From an uncultured Acetatifactor sp. (lineage in GTDB: Bacteria > Bacillota > Clostridia > Lachnospirales > Lachnospiraceae), in assembly GCA_910578215.1 (NCBI GenBank), contig CAJTPH010000032.1, forward strand, positions 1-46,048: a stretch of 46,048 nucleotides of DNA, in the 5' to 3' direction. A program made the translations under genes and the position numbers. Positions 41,990 to 46,048 of the stretch are shown here, piece after piece (position 1 is the stretch's first letter; the number at the start of each line of letters is the position of its first letter). The notes below the pieces were generated by a model. The model was not told where the DNA came from. It saw nothing but the letters and a program-made list of their open reading frames with translations, and did not search any database.

Positions 41990-42859
41990 CTAAACCTTTA
42001 CCAGCATCGCCAGCGTGCCTGCCACGATCATGCACAAGCCTGCCGCCGCTCTTTTTGACAGCTTCTCGTGAAACACCACATAAGAAAACAAGATGGTCAC
42101 AAGAATACTCAGCTTGTCTACAGGCACCACCACGCTTGCCAGCCCGTCCTGCAGCGCCCTGTAATAGCAAATCCAGGAGGCTCCCGTGGCCAGCCCCGAC
42201 AGGCAGATGAAAAGCAGCTCCTTCGGAGGAATCCTGCGCACCGCCCCCTGCTTTCCCGTGGCAAAAACCACAACCCACGCCATGACAAGCACCACGCTGG
42301 TGCGGATCGCCGTACCCAGGTTAGACTCCAATCCTTCTATGCCTATCTTGCCCAGAATTGCCGTGAGGCTGGCAAACAGCGCGGAGCCGCAGGCATAAAG
42401 AAGCCACGCCCCTCCTTTGGCGGAATCCAAAGCGGCTGTCTTTTTTTTCTGTATCATAAGATATGTCCCAAGCCCGATTAAAACAATTGCCGCAGCTTTC
42501 AGCCCTGTCAGCTCCTCGTTCAAAAACAGGAACGCCAGCAAAACCGTCAGTACGGTGCTGGACTTATCAACAGGGACCACCTTGTTGATGTCCCCCGTCT
42601 GCAGGGCCTTGAAATAACAGAGCCATGAAGCCCCCGTAGCCAGCCCCGACAGGACAAGAAAAATCCATGTCCTTGCGCTTACCGTCCCTATTGTGCCAAA
42701 CGAGCCCGCAAGCAGCACCATGACCCACGAAAAAACCAGGACAACCACGGTGCGCACCGCGGTCGCCACATTGGAATCCGTTTCCTTAATCCCGCACTTT
42801 GCGAGGATGGATGTCACCCCCGCAAAGAAAGCGGACGCAAAAGCAAGCATTACCCACAT
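41990..42859 (-). CDS. EamA/DMT-family transporter
   Basis: 289 residues in two homologous halves of about five membrane segments each. The repeat is plain to see: ILAKCGIKETDSNVATAVRTVVVLVFSWVM / ILGKIGIEGLESNLGTAIRTSVVLVMAWVV, and LSGLATGASWLCYFKALQTGD / LSGLATGASWICYYRALQDGL, each followed by a VVPVDKxS element. This is the classic drug/metabolite transporter duplication. Substrate unknown. Start ATG at 42859 has GGGAGGAG upstream. Confidence 0.93.
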   Translation of the reverse strand: MWVMLAFASAFFAGVTSILAKCGIKETDSNVATAVRTVVVLVFSWVMVLLAGSFGTIGTVSARTWIFLVLSGLATGASWLCYFKALQTGDINKVVPVDKSSTVLTVLLAFLFLNEELTGLKAAAIVLIGLGTYLMIQKKKTAALDSAKGGAWLLYACGSALFASLTAILGKIGIEGLESNLGTAIRTSVVLVMAWVVVFATGKQGAVRRIPPKELLFICLSGLATGASWICYYRALQDGLASVVVPVDKLSILVTILFSYVVFHEKLSKRAAAGLCMIVAGTLAMLVKV

Positions 42860-42912
42860 TTTATTCTCCTCCCGGCTTCTTGGATTTTACAGCCGCAGGC
42901 ATTACGTCTGTT

Positions 42913-43533
42913 TCAGCCGCCGTCTCTCGTCTCACCCTTGCCGCAGTTTTTCCCGCCTAATACCTTAAGATGATCGACTCCGTAAAATATCAGAGAAACC
43001 GCCATCATAAATACGCATGCGGCAATGAAAGCCCCCGATGCCGCCGGGGGAATATCAATCCACGCCACATGGACAAGCACCATAAGATAAAGCAGACAGG
43101 TCGCCGCCTTTCCGTGCCAGCGCGCCCCGAACACCCTTCCCGTTTTCCGGATAACCAAAAGCCCTGCCACTCCCATAAAAAGCTCCTTTACGGCCATCAG
43201 AAAAAGCGGAACAGCCATCAGCGGAAAACGAATCGTCAGGCAGACAAGCATTGTCACCTGTGTAAGCTTATCGGCAACAGGGTCAAGCACCTTACCCACA
43301 TCGCTTATCATATGGAATTTCCTTGCAATATATCCGTCTGCCAGGTCCGTCATGCCGGACAAAAAAAGAATATACATTGTCAACACATAATTCTTCTCTA
43401 CACAATACAGCCATATCATAACCGGCAGCAGACATATGCGGAAAGCAGAAAGCATATTGGGGATTGTGAGTATCCTGCCCTTTAACCCGCCCTGCTTCTC
43501 ACTCTGTCTATTGACCTGTTTTTCGTTCCTCAT
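42913..43533 (-). CDS. CDP-alcohol phosphatidyltransferase family protein (PgsA-like)
   Basis: 206 residues, about five to six membrane segments. The CDP-alcohol signature is complete: D-LA-D-G-YIA-R-(8)-G-KVL-D-PVA-D (DLADGYIARKFHMISDVGKVLDPVAD in two overlapping parts). Such enzymes move a phosphatidyl group from CDP-diacylglycerol to an alcohol, commonly glycerol-3-phosphate. The N-terminal start (KGRILTIPNMLSAFRICLLPVM) resembles PgsA. Whether it is the main PgsA or a paralogue cannot be said. Ribosome site AGGAG. Confidence 0.9.
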   Translation of the reverse strand: MRNEKQVNRQSEKQGGLKGRILTIPNMLSAFRICLLPVMIWLYCVEKNYVLTMYILFLSGMTDLADGYIARKFHMISDVGKVLDPVADKLTQVTMLVCLTIRFPLMAVPLFLMAVKELFMGVAGLLVIRKTGRVFGARWHGKAATCLLYLMVLVHVAWIDIPPAASGAFIAACVFMMAVSLIFYGVDHLKVLGGKNCGKGETRDGG

Positions 43534-43577
43534 GAATCTCCTCCGTTCCTGCCCTCACCGGACGCCGGACCGCTCCT

Positions 43578-43943
43578 TCAGCCGGAACGCCAGCGTACAT
43601 CCGCCTCCCGCTCCAGGGCTGCGTCGTCATTGACAGGGATATTCCCTATGCGCAATGTGGGCCGTACCCGCCCCTCCTTTTGCTGTACAACATGAACCAG
43701 CTCATGCTCCAGACACCTCTCCTGGCCGGGCGCAATATAGACCTGGCTCCCTCTGGTATAAGCAAGCGCCTTGAGCCGAGCAGGCTTGTCGGAAGAATAG
43801 TGTATCCTCACATCATCAAACGAATACCCCGACATCTCCTCAAAACGCTGTTTTGTCGTCTCCGGAATGCCAGTCAGGTTCGTTCTTTTCCTTTTGTATG
43901 CCTCCCGGACCGCCCCGGTTTTCTTATACAGTTCCTTATACAT
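43578..43943 (-). CDS. DUF4157 domain protein (short, stand-alone)
   Basis: 121 residues. The DUF4157 landmarks are present: FEEMSGYSFDDVRIHYSSDKPARLKALAYTRGSQVYIAPG, the zinc-peptidase-like HELVHVVQQKEGRV, and VNDDAALEREADV. DUF4157 is usually a module of larger proteins of extracellular contractile injection systems or polymorphic toxins. Here it stands alone and ends just after the EREAD motif. Ribosome site GGAGG before ATG at 43943. No toxin domain is attached. Possibly a remnant, possibly a real peptidase-like small protein. Confidence 0.8.
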   Translation of the reverse strand: MYKELYKKTGAVREAYKRKRTNLTGIPETTKQRFEEMSGYSFDDVRIHYSSDKPARLKALAYTRGSQVYIAPGQERCLEHELVHVVQQKEGRVRPTLRIGNIPVNDDAALEREADVRWRSG

Positions 43944-44074
43944 TGTGCGTCCCTCCGCTCCCGAATATGCCCGGCACAGATCCCGTTTAGACCTCTGTAA
44001 AGCATCAGCCTGTTCCGCCTGCCGTTTTACTCACTGCAGCTCTGTGGCCGGAATACCCCTATCGGCATGGGCCG

Positions 44075-44632
44075 TCATCCAAGCCGGGCAATCTCATACT
44101 CTCCCAGCCCATACCCCAGCAGCTGAATGATTTCCAGTTCATCCTGCGCATCCAGGACAGCATTGTGCGTCTCACGATATTTCCTGCTTTTGCGAAGCAT
44201 TCTCAGCACGTCCTCAACGCCGTATCCCCGCTTCAGCCTCCCCGTCTTATAACAGTCCGCGGAATCCGGTATCTGCGTATTATACTGGCGGTAAGCCGCC
44301 AAACGCATAATATCAAACCATTCGTACTCCGAATATTCCGGAAGATGCCTCTGGTCAAAGGCTGCGTTATATGCAAAAAGCTTCCTTACCCCATAGGCAT
44401 TCAGCCACTCCCTTATCTTTGCCAGCGCCCGCTTTCTGTCCGTAACGCAAGCCGCCTTATCATCCAGCCTCAATTCACCCGCAAACATTCCGCCCACCTT
44501 ATATTCCGGATCGATTATGTAATATACCGAGGCGATCTTTTGCCTGCTTTCCGAATCGGCCACGACTACTCCTATGGACATTACCTCGTCATTCCAGTTT
44601 GTCTCAGTGTCGATTACCGCAAATTTATCCAT
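44075..44632 (-). CDS. DnaQ-like (DEDD) 3'-5' exonuclease
   Basis: 185 residues if started at the ATG at 44632; a TTG four codons earlier (44644) has a GGGGAG nearer to it and is also possible. Exonuclease motifs: FAVIDTETNW (Exo I, D and E), YNAAFDQRHLP (Exo II), and THNAVLDAQDELEI (Exo III, H-x4-D). Single-domain member; could act in DNA repair or RNA processing. The domain covers the entire protein. Confidence 0.85.
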   Translation of the reverse strand: MDKFAVIDTETNWNDEVMSIGVVVADSESRQKIASVYYIIDPEYKVGGMFAGELRLDDKAACVTDRKRALAKIREWLNAYGVRKLFAYNAAFDQRHLPEYSEYEWFDIMRLAAYRQYNTQIPDSADCYKTGRLKRGYGVEDVLRMLRKSRKYRETHNAVLDAQDELEIIQLLGYGLGEYEIARLG

Positions 44633-44777
44633 CGTATTTTTCAAGCCTCTCCCCTGTAAAGTTCAAGCTGCCTCACATACCGCCTGCCCTTCTCAAGCTT
44701 CCCTTGTATCATCCGGTTCCAAAAGCCTTCCGTCAATACCCGCCGACGCGTCACCCGGCGCCGACAGACGTTTTTTC

Positions 44778-45902
44778 TCAAAAAAATTCCGGATTCATAA
44801 AGGGCACCGTCAGGCAGACCGCCTCTCCTTCCGCATCCAGCCCCCAATAGCCGCTGTATATGCCGTCTCCCATACCGCTGGAAAAGAAAACCGTCCTGTG
44901 CCCGGTGTCAGGCAGGCTCCACTCAAGAAAGCTTCCTCCCTGACATTGAAATTCCGGCTGCGCCTCGTAGCTTTTATTGAATAATTCCTCATAGTAATCC
45001 GTATATTTGTTTTTTCCCGGATTCTCTCTCTCCCAATTTTCAAAATAATTTCCGTATTCCTGGGAGATACGCGCATCCGCAAAGCAGGCAAGCCCCGCGT
45101 CCACCCCGAAAAAGGTAAGGACGCCCGGCTTCCCCAGGCTTTCCGTTTCCTTTCCTTTGGGCATGGCAAGCTCATAACGGACTGCCGGCCTGTCACTGAT
45201 AAGAAGCCTTGCAGCGGCAATCCGCAGACCCACAAGCCCGGAACGGCAGACCGACAGCTCTACCGGATAGCTTCCCGCCGGTATTCTCTTATTCAGAACC
45301 GTTTCATAACGGGTCCCCAGATAGGCAAGCGGGTCCGCAAGGACCACCTCCCCCGTAGGGAAATCCGCCTCCCCCGCCCTGACCACATGGAGCCTGTGAC
45401 TTTCTGTAAACAGCAGCTTAAAAAAGTCCTCCGGATATGATTCCTGATTCAGAAATTTCAGATTCTTCTCAAAGGCGACCTGCGCCGGATGCTTCACCGG
45501 CTCTCGGATCTCCTTCTCGGTTGTTGTGTCTATAAAATATTTCCCTGTCTTATCGGAGCGAAATTCCAGATCGCTGCCAAAGGGCATATAAAATACATTC
45601 ACCACTGTCGGCTCAATATTTGCCAGCACATTAAAATCTACGATCGACATATTATCGGCATTATTTACATATTCCTGGGAATCCGTATCTCCAAAAGCCA
45701 CCCATCCGTTTCCGTGCCCGCTGTCCTGCCGGAACAGCCATTTCAGCTTTGACGTACCGTTTAAGACGGACTTGGTGACAATGGTGCCCCCTGCCCCTCT
45801 GATATATTCCTTTATTTCCGGCTGTTCCTCCTGCTTTTTCCCCGTATTTGTTTCCGATGCCTTTTCCTTCGTTTTATCTCCCTTTTTTCCAAATAATCCC
45901 AT
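44778..45902 (-). CDS. DUF2185-DUF4241 protein (immunity-type)
   Basis: 374 residues from the ATG at 45902 with AGGAGA upstream. Residues about 45-140 match DUF2185 (an Imm33-like immunity domain): GGTIVTKSVLNGTSKLKWLFR, GWVAFGDTDSQEYV and ANIEPTVVNVFYMP. Residues about 190-374 match DUF4241: ADPLAYL, PAGSYPVELSV, RIAAARLLISDRP, FFGVDAGLACFADA, and HRTVFFSSGMGDGIYSGYWG. Both are linked to toxin-immunity clusters in other genomes. No toxin gene is directly adjacent in this window. Confidence 0.85.
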   Translation of the reverse strand: MGLFGKKGDKTKEKASETNTGKKQEEQPEIKEYIRGAGGTIVTKSVLNGTSKLKWLFRQDSGHGNGWVAFGDTDSQEYVNNADNMSIVDFNVLANIEPTVVNVFYMPFGSDLEFRSDKTGKYFIDTTTEKEIREPVKHPAQVAFEKNLKFLNQESYPEDFFKLLFTESHRLHVVRAGEADFPTGEVVLADPLAYLGTRYETVLNKRIPAGSYPVELSVCRSGLVGLRIAAARLLISDRPAVRYELAMPKGKETESLGKPGVLTFFGVDAGLACFADARISQEYGNYFENWERENPGKNKYTDYYEELFNKSYEAQPEFQCQGGSFLEWSLPDTGHRTVFFSSGMGDGIYSGYWGLDAEGEAVCLTVPFMNPEFF

Positions 45903-46048
45903 AACCTGTCTCCTGTATTTTATATTATGTATTCCTGCCTGTCGTTCCTGTTCCGGCAGTACCATTTCCATACTTTCGCGCGCCTTAACACACATGGAAT
46001 CAAAAGAATCAAAATGCAAAGCAGATTTTAAGCGCACAGCGCGGCAGA

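Noticed and set aside
44641..44736. A possible 31-codon gene (TTG start, ending LELYRGEA) before the exonuclease
   Set aside because: Protein-like composition and closeness to the exonuclease start are suggestive, but the start codon and ribosome site are weak.
1..46048. CRISPR array, rRNA genes or insertion sequences
   Set aside because: No regularly spaced repeat-spacer pattern, rRNA-like sequence or transposase gene was found; the tandem repeats seen lack spacers.

Overview
The window looks like a chromosomal segment of a low-to-mid GC Firmicute, most likely a gut-type Lachnospiraceae (Clostridia). The reasons are strong AGGAGG-type ribosome sites, sigma-A style promoters, LplABC/MsmK-type sugar transport, a P27/ArpU-type prophage cassette, and proteins such as the DUF2185-DUF4241 immunity protein. 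Genus is not resolved. Everything except one GIY-YIG gene is on the minus strand, so transcription runs from high to low coordinates.

Region 1 (1-9.0 kb) is part of a prophage, read from right to left: a sigma-like regulator, a DUF4406 protein, a PD-(D/E)XK-like protein, a primase-VapE helicase, VRR-NUC, an SNF2 helicase, a small unknown, and a DUF1492/ArpU-type late regulator. A candidate late promoter with three helically phased TGTCC repeats and a leader hairpin follows. Next come an HNH endonuclease, a candidate packaging region, the P27 small terminase, an AT-rich nucleotidyltransferase with its own promoter and terminator (a moron), and a ParB-like/DNA-methyltransferase gene cut by the window edge. 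No integrase, repressor or DNA polymerase is present on the right-hand side.

Region 2 (9.3-20 kb) is a defence island. One operon (promoter 19009-19037, terminator 9324-9350) encodes a small excisionase-like HTH protein, HsdM, HsdS, HsdR, a YgjP/DUF45 metallopeptidase and an ImmA/IrrE metallopeptidase that appears to carry a C-terminal HTH. A GIY-YIG/DUF4357 protein is transcribed divergently. A 15-bp inverted repeat marks the prophage/island junction.

Region 3 (20.2-25.1 kb) is housekeeping: an RlmD-type rRNA methyltransferase with an unusual N-terminal tandem-repeat extension, tRNA-Pro(AGG), an AI-2E-family exporter, and a PepD dipeptidase preceded by an 18-bp tandem repeat.

Region 4 (25.1-35.1 kb) is a large carbohydrate ABC operon: a membrane protein, two LplB/LplC-type permeases, a 700-residue binding lipoprotein, and then two successive modules of [membrane protein, membrane protein, MsmK-type ATPase]. 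A hairpin array follows the binding-protein gene. It ends at a strong terminator.

Region 5 (35.1-46 kb) holds a FUSC-type membrane protein, a metallophosphoesterase, a cytoplasmic ParB-like/BMP fusion, a variant GH28 enzyme, an orphan binding lipoprotein with an extra N-terminal domain, an EamA transporter, a CDP-alcohol phosphatidyltransferase, a short DUF4157 protein, a DnaQ-like exonuclease and a DUF2185-DUF4241 immunity-type protein.

The most unusual items are the moron nucleotidyltransferase, the phased late-promoter repeats, the restriction operon with two metallopeptidases, and the duplicated membrane-pair/ATPase modules. All calls come from reading sequence and motifs. No database search was possible.
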